DNA of 64,000 nucleotides from Spongiibacter sp. IMCC21906 (GTDB lineage: Bacteria > Pseudomonadota > Gammaproteobacteria > Pseudomonadales > Spongiibacteraceae): the NCBI RefSeq assembly GCF_001010805.1, contig NZ_CP011477.1, positions 3,280,501-3,344,500 of the forward strand. Reading direction: 5' to 3'. Position numbers and translations under genes: made by a program. Shown here piece by piece: positions 17,477 to 26,700 of the stretch (position 1 is its first letter; every line of letters starts with the position of its first letter). The notes under the pieces were generated by a model. The model had not been told where the DNA came from, did no database searches, and was given only the letters and a program-made list of their open reading frames with translations.

Positions 17477-17834
17477 AGATAACCGCATGCTTACACAAGC
17501 CCCTTAAGTAAAACCCTCATAAAATTAACATTGCCCTGTGCACCAGCTTAAACAAAATGTTAGGCTAGTATTGACATCGCACAGCAGCTAATACACATTA
17601 GATGCATTGCACCGTATTTACTGATTTTACAACTCCAGAGTCATTCGTGAATTATTAACGTGCATATCTTCTTTTGAATTAACCACCGGGCATTCCACGC
17701 CAATTAGATACATATTCTGGTTAAAGAAACTGGCTACCTAAATGGCGCAAACCGCCAATCTAGTGTAGCTAGCGTCATTCTTGAGAAGTGGCATTATTTT
17801 TTCTTCGAAGTCCTCACCAAGTACTTAGGAATGT

Positions 17835-17862
17835 ACTCTTCAGCCTTAATCGGCTGAAGAGT
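17835..17862. repeat. Perfect 11-bp stem, 6-base loop hairpin
   Basis: Arms ACTCTTCAGCC and GGCTGAAGAGT separated by TTAATC. No T-run follows on either strand, so a factor-independent terminator is unlikely; an operator or RNA structure is possible. Confidence 0.5.
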
Positions 17863-17970
17863 CATAGCCGAAGGTCAGGCAAAGATTCATATACAGAGAT
17901 ACGAGTAGTACCACCAAACTTAATACGCTATGACACTCGGCAACACTATTTTGAAAGAGCTTGTTCCTAG

Positions 17971-18235
17971 GGGACCTCTGATTAATTCGGTAATGTTTCA
18001 ACGGAGTCTCTGGCGCGCACTGGCAAGGCGCGATGCGAAGATTAAGGCTGGTTGTCCTTAATGGGCATGGCAACGCAGTCCAGTGTGCGCCAGAGGCCCG
18101 CCCCTCGGGGCTTAGCCAAAAACAGCTCAACTGCGTTGCCGCCACTTGAAAGGCAACCAGCATTCCTTCATGTCGGCGCCTTGTTGAGCCGCTTTTGGCT
18201 AAGCTTGAGATATCACCGAATTAATAAGAGGTGCC
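17971..18235. mobile_element. 265-bp MITE-like non-autonomous element, IS5-type ends
   Basis: The left end (GGGACCTCTGATTAATTCGG) and the reverse complement of the right end (GGCACCTCTTATTAATTCGG) agree in 18 of 20 bases. CTAG flanks both ends (17967-17970 and 18236-18239). No transposase frame is present. The interior is built of nested inverted repeats, for example GCTTAGCCAAAA with TTTTGGCTAAGC, and TCTGGCGCGCACTGG with an almost matching complement, so the single strand would fold extensively. CTAG flanks and similar first bases suggest an IS5-family transposase mobilised it; the ends differ from those of the IS at 215-1360 after about 10 bases. It stops 55 bp before the first gene of the cellulose operon. 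Confidence 0.8.
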
Positions 18236-18290
18236 CTAGTTAAAATCGAAAACGCACTGCTTAACATTATTCACGAATAAGGATTTTTGT

Positions 18291-18590
18291 ATGAGTAATA
18301 AAAGGATCAAATTAACGCCGTATACTGACCCAACGTCTAATTTTCATTCTTGGTCTTTACTTTCCCAAGTAAAAAATGCGAATCAAGAGCTAACTCAACC
18401 GGAGGTCGTAACGAGGGATATTGAGGACAATCAGAACAACAGAAGCTTTCCACACATCCAGCCCCTGCCCCCGTTGCCTCAAAAACACATTGCCACTAAT
18501 ACTGAGACGGCCCTTCCTGGCAAAACCCTGTTAAAGCCCTTATTAAAGAATATTGCTTACGCCAATTGTAAATTGAGTACATCAACGTGA
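18291..18590 (+). CDS. Small unrecognised first gene of the cellulose operon (possible BcsD-partner or Bcs accessory protein)
   Basis: 99 residues, ATG 18291 after an AAGGA site. No signal peptide or membrane segment. An N-terminal segment with SNFHSWSLLSQV and a C-terminal segment GKTLLKPLLKNIAYAN look like two short helices joined by a polar linker with a proline patch (IQPLPPLPQ). The stop overlaps the GTG of bcsQ by four bases, so they are coupled. In other bcsD-containing operons, small proline-containing proteins (BcsO, BcsP, BcsH) occupy similar positions and partner the BcsD scaffold; this gene may be such a partner. That assignment is positional inference, not recognised homology. 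Confidence 0.65.
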   Translation: MSNKRIKLTPYTDPTSNFHSWSLLSQVKNANQELTQPEVVTRDIEDNQNNRSFPHIQPLPPLPQKHIATNTETALPGKTLLKPLLKNIAYANCKLSTST

Positions 18591-19369
18591 CGGTTATCTG
18601 TATTGGTTCTCCCAAAGGGGGTGTCGGTAAAACGACGACGTCAGCACACCTAGCTTACGGGCTACGGCGCTCAGGCTATAGAGTGATTGCGATAGATTTC
18701 GACTCACAAAATGCATTGCGGTTACATTTTGGCATACCGTTAAATGATAGGCGGGGTTTTGTCGAGAGTGCCTCGTACAGCGAAGACTGGTCGTCGCTGG
18801 CAATACCCATTGCCGATAATTTATCAGTACTACCTTATGGCCATCCAAGTCGACAGCTCAAACAACGTTTTGAAGCAGACTTAATGAAACCTGATTTTTT
18901 ACGCCAGCGCCTAGCCTCATTACAAAAAACCCCAGGCACCATTGTGATTATTGATCTCCCCCCAGGAGAATCGAATGCATTGGAGTCCGCGACGAACCTA
19001 GCAGATTTAAGGCTAACCGTATTGCTGCCCGACTCGGCATCGATGGCGTTGCTCCCTCGGGTTGAAAACAATGAGTTTTACCCAGGGACAGTGCCAATGA
19101 ATAGCAGGCATGGCTTTGTACTTAATCAGGTCGACCCACAGCGCCGATTAAATAGTGAAATATGCGCGTTTATAGAGCACCGCCACAAAGATAGTCTCTT
19201 GGGACTGATCCATCGTGATGAAGCCGTAACAGAAGCGAATGCAACACAAAAATCGGTATTTGAAGGCTCTCCAGGCTCGCTGGCTGCAAAAGATTTCAAT
19301 ACTTTTGTCAGCAATGTTATGCGAGAGCTCCTTTCTATAGAAAAACCTGATGGACCAACGGTCGCTTAA
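18587..19369 (+). CDS. bcsQ: Cellulose biosynthesis protein BcsQ (ParA/MinD-like ATPase)
   Basis: A 260-residue SIMIBI ATPase. The deviant Walker A KGGVGKTTTSAHLA lies at about residues 8-21 and the Walker B-like IVIIDLPPGES follows near 125. In enterobacteria BcsQ is needed for cellulose secretion and places or stabilises the synthase complex at the cytoplasmic face of the membrane. GTG start at 18587 overlapping the previous stop (GTGA). It ends one base before the likely start of the synthase gene. Confidence 0.92.
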   Translation: MTVICIGSPKGGVGKTTTSAHLAYGLRRSGYRVIAIDFDSQNALRLHFGIPLNDRRGFVESASYSEDWSSLAIPIADNLSVLPYGHPSRQLKQRFEADLMKPDFLRQRLASLQKTPGTIVIIDLPPGESNALESATNLADLRLTVLLPDSASMALLPRVENNEFYPGTVPMNSRHGFVLNQVDPQRRLNSEICAFIEHRHKDSLLGLIHRDEAVTEANATQKSVFEGSPGSLAAKDFNTFVSNVMRELLSIEKPDGPTVA

Positions 19370-19370
19370 T

Positions 19371-22300
19371 ATGACGACAAAAAATGAAGAACTCCGTTCA
19401 GAGAACTCTCGCGGAGTTCGTTTTTTAGCATGGTTGCTGGCCCTTATATCCATTGGTCCGGTGTTTTTTTTTATAACTACACCAATGGATATCTCTTACC
19501 AAGCTCTATTAGGAATTTTTACCGTCATTATTATGGTGGTTACTAACCGACTGCTGCCAAAGTCTCAGTTAGCCTCATTATTTTTAGCTGCCTTAAGTTT
19601 ATTGGTGTCTACCCGATATTTATATTGGCGGGCTTCAGAGACCTTAGTATTTAATAGCGGATTAGAGTATGTACTAGGATACGGCCTATTTGTGGCGGAG
19701 CTTTATGCATGGCTTATTCTGTTTTTGGGCTACGTACAAACTGCAATGCCGTTGAATAGACGGGTTATTCCGTTGCCAAAAGATATCGCATTATGGCCTA
19801 CCATTGATGTTTATATCCCCAGCTATAACGAAAGCTTGAGCGTCGTAGCTGATACGATACTGGCAGCCCAATGTCTAGAATATCCCACTGACAAACTAAA
19901 TATCTATCTGCTGGATGATGGCAAGCGAGCAGAGTTCTCTGCCTTTGCCGCAAGAGCCGGTGTTGGATATATCACTCGTGATAATAATAAACACGCTAAA
20001 GCTGGAAACTTAAATAACGCCATGACACAAACCCATGGCGAATTAATTGTGGTTTTTGACTGTGACCACGTCCCAACTCGTGGTTTTTTGCAATATACCA
20101 TTGGCGGATTTTTACGAGACCCAAAGCTCTCCCTATTACAAACACCCCATTACTTCTACTCTCAGGATCCCTTCGAACGCAATTTGGCAGTAGGTGAAGA
20201 TATACCGCGTGAAGGGGCGCTATTTTATGGTCCAGTACAGCAGGGCAATGATTTTTGGAATGCCACATTTTTTTGTGGCTCCTGTGCAGTGATACGCCGA
20301 ACAGCGCTGGAAGAGATTGATGGCTTTGCTGTTGATACCGTCACTGAAGATGCCCATACCGCTTTAAAAATGCAGCGAAAAGGTTGGGGGACCGCTTACC
20401 TCGCGTTGCCTTTAGCGGCGGGATTGGCCACTGAGCGGCTTTCATTACATATTGGTCAAAGAGCGCGCTGGGCCCGCGGCATGACGCAAATATTGCGAAT
20501 GGATAACCCGCTTTTTGGACGAGGACTCACATTGTCTCAGCGCTTGTGTTACTTGTCTGCCATGCTGCATTTTCAGTTTCCTCTTCCTCGCGTGGTTTTT
20601 ATTACTGCTCCCCTCGCCTACCTACTACTTGGACAGAATATCATCGCATCCTCGGCCGGTATTATCGTAGCGTATGCACTACCACACTTAAGCCATGCAC
20701 TTTATACCAACTCTCGCACGACAGGACGTTACCGGCATATTTTATGGGGAGAAATATACGAATCTGTATTGGCCTTCCAGCTTGTAAAGCCAACGTTGAC
20801 GACTCTTTTAGATCCTAGCAAAGGTAAATTTAATGTCACCGATAAAGGTGGCTTAGTTGATAAAACCTTTTTTGATATTAATGCCGTCAAACCCCAATTG
20901 ATCGTATCGTTTCTATTAATGGCGGGAGTTGGCTGGGGCATTGTGCGTCTATACTGGCATGACTATTACGATATTGAACCCAACGTCATGCTGCTTAACG
21001 TTTTCTGGGCAGGCTTTAGTCTTTTTATGTTATTAGCCGCCATCACCGTTGGCCGAGAAAGGCAGCAAATACGAAAAACGGTTCGGGTAGCGGTAGAGCT
21101 AGAAGGAAGTATTTTCTTTACCGATGGCCACGCAATAGCGAGTGAAGTGGTTGATATCTCTATGGGAGGAGCACGCTTACGCAACTTGAAAACCCAGCCA
21201 TTTACTGCAGAGATTGAGTGTATTGAGCTAGTTTATCAAGGTCGCAGGGTGGCGCTGCCTGCAAGCTTAATTGCCTGTGATGAACGCTTTATACGAGTGA
21301 GGTTTTCAGAATTAAATATAGACCAACGTCGTAATTTAGTTCGTATTGCACTGGCTAGAGAAGATTCATGGTTCGAAGAGAAAGCAATTAAATCCGATAA
21401 TATCATTCGGTCATTCTTTGGCATATCACGCTGTATTTTAAGTTTGTTGTTTCCAAGCTTATTCTCACGGGGTGATGACGAACGAAAAATTAATGTTCAG
21501 CTAAGAGAGCAGCTTTTCAAACGCTGGATTATGCCTATCGCATTTAGCGTTTTACTTATCGTGTTATTACTATTGGCTAGCTTGCCCGCGTTCGCCAACA
21601 TCAGCAGTGACAGTGAAGGAGATACTGTTAGAGAAATCAGTATTGCGCAAATCAGCAATATGGATGGCTTGCGGTTAAGCACTCACTCTTCAAGAGCAGG
21701 CTTACATTTTTCATTGCCACGCGATGAGGTTGTTACCGGTGCAAGCCTTGATCTCTTGCTTAACTATTCGTCTACCCAAGTAGGTAGCGATACCTTAATT
21801 TTGTCCATTAACGGAGTAAAAATTAAGGAAATTAACTTACAAGAAAACAATGGCACACCGGCTCTGGTCTCGATGGAGATTAATCCAGCATATCTCGTTT
21901 CCAGTAATAATATCGACTTTATGCTGCGCAGCAATAATACCTACACCTGTATAGACCCACTTGTTGGTCAAGCAAAGCTGCATATTCTGCCAACATCACA
22001 GATTCGACTTGCCATAGACACCTTGTCAACAGCTAAAGATTTACACCTATTACCCCGACCTTTTTTAGATGCCGATGCTTCAGGCAGTGCCGCAATCAGT
22101 GTCGTTTTACCAGTCATGCCATCATCCGACCAAGTTCGCGCCGCAACAATAATATCATCGTGGTTTGGCGCAGAGAATCACTTCCGCGGCATGAAATTTA
22201 ACGTAAGTAACACACTTACGAATGGCCATGCCATTGCTTTTGCAACCAATGAAAATCCAGTTATTGGTTTACCCCAAGCACTGATCGAACGTCCGGGAAT

Positions 22301-23726
22301 TAGATTAGTTGCCAACCCCAATTCAACTTTCGGCAGCGTACTTCTTATTGAAGCGCCCGATGATCGAGGTTTAGTACAGGCTGCGCGTTTTTTGGCGCTT
22401 CAGCATAGAGGATTGTTAGGCAACTACGTGGATGCGAGTCAAGCCTTATCTATGCCCCCCGATGTTGAAGTTCAAAATCGCTGGGCCGACACGTCGAAAC
22501 CACTCATGCTAGAAGATATCGTGGACCCTGACAGCCTGCATGTGAAAGGGCTGAGTCCATCTTTAATTCGTATGCCCTTCCGTTTATCGCCGCTACTCAA
22601 TACCTGGCCTGGGCGTACTGTGCCGCTTCACGTTAGTTATCAATTTCCTGAAGGCGACTGGCTAGATACTAAACGGTCGTCGCTGGACTTGATGTTAAAC
22701 GGTCAGTTTTTAAAGTCTCTCTCTGTTAATCGAAAGGGACTTATTGAGCAACTATGGGGGAGCATTGGCGGACGTGTTCGGCAAGAGAAAGCGGTTATTC
22801 ACCTGTCGCCGGAACTACTTCATGGTAAAAACGAATTAACTTTTTATTTCAATTTAAAAGCCAAACTCAAAGACGGCTGCCTAGATGATGTGCCCGACGA
22901 TGTGCTGAGTCACCTTATGCCTGAAACAGGCTTAGATCTAACAGAGCTTCGGACAATGGTATCCGTACCTGACTTATCTCTATTTACCGATGCAGGCTAT
23001 CCATTTACAAGTACCGCTGACCTGTCTAACAGTGCATTGGTATTACCTGCAGAGCCTGATAAAAATACGCTAGCGACGGCGTTTGAATTAGTATCACGAT
23101 TTTCTGAATTTACAGGTAAGCCCGGGATAAATATTGCTGTGGCATTAGGACCAAATCAGCTCGCTGCGGTAAAACAACGTCACTGGTTGGTGCTTTCTCC
23201 TGTCAATGATGACGTAATGCCGAACGTACTGAGCGGCAGCAGACTATACGTTAGTAAAGAACGCCTGCGCATCCGTCCTTTAAGTCGGCGTGACTGGTTG
23301 GCCTCATTACTTTTAGATGGGCAGGATCTTAATGAAGAGAATGCTGATCGCACACTGACTAGCCGAGAATATTTACAAGCTTTAGTAAGCACCGCATCCC
23401 GTGACAACAATGCTTTAACCGTCTTATTAACTGCAACAGATAGCCTAGGTTTAGTAGAGATTGCCAAACAAATAGAAACAGCCGGCGTGTTATCTACTGT
23501 TTCTGACGACCTAGTCATTTTGGATGGGGGCAGCAAGGCATTGTCCTTCCAGTTGGCGGCAACCCGTCTCGATGGGGGCGTTAACCTTTACAACCAAGCG
23601 TATTGGTGGCTTAGCCAGCGTCCACTCTTATTACTGCTCATACCACTAATATTGATTCTACTACTGGTAACGCAGGTGTATACCTTACTGGTCCGGCGGG
23701 CGCAGCGTCGCCGTGATGGGAGATGA
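19371..23726 (+). CDS. bcsAB: Fused cellulose synthase: BcsA catalytic subunit plus BcsB
   Basis: 1451 residues, the sum of a BcsA and a BcsB. BcsA half (about 1-715): membrane helices; GT2 active site with DDG at 182-184, DCD at 230-232, FFCGS at 300-304, TED at 325-327 and QRARW at 363-367; then a PilZ domain with RKTVR (568-572) and DISMGG (595-600), the complete cyclic-di-GMP site. A membrane segment at about 718-743 leads to the periplasmic BcsB half with its jelly-roll and flavodoxin-like domains and a C-terminal anchor near 1425-1445, ending in RRAQRRR. It polymerises UDP-glucose into beta-1,4-glucan and extrudes it when cyclic-di-GMP is bound. BcsA and BcsB are separate in most species; fusions are known in some Komagataeibacter. 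An in-frame ATG at 19350 is an alternative start. Confidence 0.96.
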   Translation: MTTKNEELRSENSRGVRFLAWLLALISIGPVFFFITTPMDISYQALLGIFTVIIMVVTNRLLPKSQLASLFLAALSLLVSTRYLYWRASETLVFNSGLEYVLGYGLFVAELYAWLILFLGYVQTAMPLNRRVIPLPKDIALWPTIDVYIPSYNESLSVVADTILAAQCLEYPTDKLNIYLLDDGKRAEFSAFAARAGVGYITRDNNKHAKAGNLNNAMTQTHGELIVVFDCDHVPTRGFLQYTIGGFLRDPKLSLLQTPHYFYSQDPFERNLAVGEDIPREGALFYGPVQQGNDFWNATFFCGSCAVIRRTALEEIDGFAVDTVTEDAHTALKMQRKGWGTAYLALPLAAGLATERLSLHIGQRARWARGMTQILRMDNPLFGRGLTLSQRLCYLSAMLHFQFPLPRVVFITAPLAYLLLGQNIIASSAGIIVAYALPHLSHALYTNSRTTGRYRHILWGEIYESVLAFQLVKPTLTTLLDPSKGKFNVTDKGGLVDKTFFDINAVKPQLIVSFLLMAGVGWGIVRLYWHDYYDIEPNVMLLNVFWAGFSLFMLLAAITVGRERQQIRKTVRVAVELEGSIFFTDGHAIASEVVDISMGGARLRNLKTQPFTAEIECIELVYQGRRVALPASLIACDERFIRVRFSELNIDQRRNLVRIALAREDSWFEEKAIKSDNIIRSFFGISRCILSLLFPSLFSRGDDERKINVQLREQLFKRWIMPIAFSVLLIVLLLLASLPAFANISSDSEGDTVREISIAQISNMDGLRLSTHSSRAGLHFSLPRDEVVTGASLDLLLNYSSTQVGSDTLILSINGVKIKEINLQENNGTPALVSMEINPAYLVSSNNIDFMLRSNNTYTCIDPLVGQAKLHILPTSQIRLAIDTLSTAKDLHLLPRPFLDADASGSAAISVVLPVMPSSDQVRAATIISSWFGAENHFRGMKFNVSNTLTNGHAIAFATNENPVIGLPQALIERPGIRLVANPNSTFGSVLLIEAPDDRGLVQAARFLALQHRGLLGNYVDASQALSMPPDVEVQNRWADTSKPLMLEDIVDPDSLHVKGLSPSLIRMPFRLSPLLNTWPGRTVPLHVSYQFPEGDWLDTKRSSLDLMLNGQFLKSLSVNRKGLIEQLWGSIGGRVRQEKAVIHLSPELLHGKNELTFYFNLKAKLKDGCLDDVPDDVLSHLMPETGLDLTELRTMVSVPDLSLFTDAGYPFTSTADLSNSALVLPAEPDKNTLATAFELVSRFSEFTGKPGINIAVALGPNQLAAVKQRHWLVLSPVNDDVMPNVLSGSRLYVSKERLRIRPLSRRDWLASLLLDGQDLNEENADRTLTSREYLQALVSTASRDNNALTVLLTATDSLGLVEIAKQIETAGVLSTVSDDLVILDGGSKALSFQLAATRLDGGVNLYNQAYWWLSQRPLLLLLIPLILILLLVTQVYTLLVRRAQRRRDGR

Positions 23727-26700
23727 AAAACGTGCAATTTCAAAAATCGCGTTATTTAAAAGTATTGGCAAAATCTACACTGCTAGCCCTATTACTCCCT
23801 GTAACAGCCTTAGTAGAGGCCGCCCCGTATGAGGCACTACTTGAGCAAGCAAAGTTCTGGATGCAATCTGGGCGCTCTGATTTAGCTGAAGACTCCCTTC
23901 GCAGAATTTTAGCCTCAGACGCAGACAACACTGAAGCCTTGTTGCAAATGGCTTTGATTGAGTTAAATCGCGGCAACGTTGAGACGGCAAAGGAGTGGGG
24001 GCAAAAACTAGAAAGCACTGCACCTGATAGCAACCAGTGGCAAACTTTACAGAATCGTTTACGCAGAGACGCTCTCGACAATAGCGTTTTAGCCAGAGCA
24101 CGAGCTTCTGCAGCTCGCGGCGAAACTGAAAAATCGATTGAGTTGTATCGGGCCTTATTTAAAGGCGATGCACCTCCAGAAGATCTTGCCCTTGAGTATT
24201 ATCAAACCCTTGCAGGGATTGATGCCAGTTGGGCAGAGGCACGGCGAGAACTAGAGCGATTAGCCAAACGTTTTCCTGAAAATTACGCCATTGCTGCAGG
24301 GTTGGCAGAAATACTGACCTATCGAAGTCAAACACGTCGTGAAGGTGCCGCTCGCCTGGAAGAGCTTTGGAATGCAAAACAAAACAATAAGGTATTAAAG
24401 GCTTGGAGAACGAGCCTGTTGTGGTTACCAGCCACATCCGCGAATGCAGCTTTAATGAAAGCTTATTTAGATAAATTTCCCGAAGATCGGGAGCTGAGCG
24501 AGCACCTTGCATCCTATCAAAAAGATACCGGGCAAGCCCGGGCAGATGGTTATGCCGCTCTGAATAAGGGACGTTTACGTGAAGCAAAGTCAGCATTCAC
24601 CACAGCGCTGCAAAACGACCCAAACGATATTGATGCTCAAGTCGGTTTAGGACTGTTGCAGCTGCGGAGTGGTCAGTTTAGGGCAGCAGATAGAAGCTTA
24701 TCTCAGGCAATGTTACGGGCGCCAAAATCTGCGGAAAAATGGCGAGAGGCTCGTGACTCCGCACGGTTTTACGCCAAACTTGAAGATGCACGAAAACTGT
24801 ATAAGTCAGGAAACCTGCCAAAAGCATATCAATCCGTACAACCATTATCAGAGGTTGGCGGTCGTTTAGGCACTGATGCTCAACTACTTGAGGCAGAGAT
24901 TTTATTAGGATTAAATCGTCCTGAAGACGCAGAGCTCATTTACCGGCACCAGCTGGTGTTAAACGCAAGCTCTGTGGATGCCCGCTCCGGGTTGGTTCGC
25001 TCCCTAATTGCACGCAAAAAATTTAGTGAAGCTGATCGTGAATATGCTCGGCTGCCTAAACCTGAACAACAAAAACTTGCCTATCTACGCACTCAACGTG
25101 CAAATGCGCTACGTGAGCATGGCCTAGCATTAATACGTAAAGGTCAGACGGCAGCGGCAGAAGTGATGTTGCGAGATGCCATGATAGCCGCCCCCGACGA
25201 CCCGTGGATACGGTTAGAGCTGGCGCGCCTATATGATGACAAGGGTCAATCGGAGCGAGCAATTGCGCTGGTTGAGCCTACTCCTGCCCGGTCAAGTATT
25301 GATGACTTTACTGTGGCAGCCCTGATCGCCGAGAAGCAACAACGTTGGGATGATGTTAGCGCACTGATCAGCCAGATAGCTAAGTCTAAACGCCAAGCTA
25401 ACCATGAAGCACTGCTTGAGCGTGCAAGCCGCAATAAACGTATTGTGTCGTTACAGCAAATTCTGCGTACGGGAGATCCTATACGAATAGAGATGGCTCT
25501 CGACGATATTTATCGCAATCCGCCATCTACAAGTGCTGAAGTTGGTCGGGTAGCGGCGATGTTGCAGGACGAGGGCGAGCGCAGTCTGGCACTGGCATTG
25601 GTCAGGCGAGATTTGGACCAAGGCCTTAAGGCAGCGGCAACAGATTACTTAAACCATGTTTTGGTATTCAGAAAAACCGAGAACGACGATGAAGCCAGGC
25701 GTTTGTTGGGGTTTTTAGAGCGGCATGCGGCTAAAGATGAAATCGCTAGCAAAAGTTTGATCCGTGCACGTAAGGATATGTTATTGGCCGAAGTCACTAA
25801 CATGATTGAGCAAAAACAATTTGCACAAGCATATGACATTCTTGTTGCCGAACTAGAACGAGCCCCAAACGACAGCCCCATCTTATTAGCTTTGGCAGAT
25901 CTATATAAGCGTGGTGCTTACTATGACTTTTCGCGACAAGTGTATGAACATGTTTATGCACAAGGTGGTGAAAACGCGAACTTGGCCTTACTGGGACTGA
26001 CGGAAAATGCCTTGGCAGCAGATGACCCTGACTCAGCAGAAGATTACTTACAAAAAGCAGCGCCCCTAACGAGTCCGCAGTGGCTTATTTTGGCAGCACG
26101 CACGGCCGAAGCTCAGGGCGATAAACGTCAGGCACTGGTATTTGTTGAACAGGCAAGAATGGCGGTAGCTGGCAATACCGAAGGGGCTCAAATGTATCGT
26201 TTGGGTGAAAATCCATTCCGCGGCGGGCGGTCTGGTTTGCGAAAGCAGGATAATAGCTCGCGCTGGGTACAATTAACGACCCATAAAACAAGTGATGAAT
26301 TCGCCGAATCGAGCGCTTGGCTGCCGAGTCGCAGTATTACTGGCGGCACGTGGCAACCCGACATAAATGATCAGCAATATATTAGACACGCTTTTGATGA
26401 AAAATCAGCGAAAACAGTGGCCTCAACAGAAAACAGCGCCAGCCCATATGACGATAATATGCCGCTACAGTGGTCAGCACGTTACTGGCGGGACCGCGGC
26501 CAAGAACATATCAACACCGCAAGCATAAACGAAGCGGATGTTGCTCGCCGCCGTGAGGTAACCAACATCGAAGAATACCGTAGCAAACTCAAAAAAGACC
26601 TGTCACCACGCTTGCGTGGTGACATTGCTATGCGTTTCCGCGATGGCGAAGAAGGCTTGAGCGAGCTAGCAGAAATTAGCGGTGACCTTGCTTTTTCCGG

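Larger units (their letters stand above)
17370..17966. other. Gene-free AT-rich region between slyD and the MITE
   Basis: About 600 bp with no supportable gene. It holds a 13-bp perfect inverted repeat (17398-17410 and 17464-17476) enclosing 53 bp, and a perfect 11-bp hairpin (17835-17845 with 17852-17862, loop of six) without a T-run. A TTGACA at about 17573 lacks a well-spaced -10 box. The region precedes the cellulose operon and could carry its regulatory sites. Confidence 0.5.

Noticed and set aside
17573-17605. Sigma-70 promoter with TTGACA for the bcs operon
   Set aside because: No -10 box at acceptable spacing, and the site is about 700 bp from the first gene with a MITE in between.
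17846-18163. 105-codon minus-strand ORF across the MITE
   Set aside because: The reading runs through nested inverted repeats of the element and resembles no protein family; better explained as a non-coding element.
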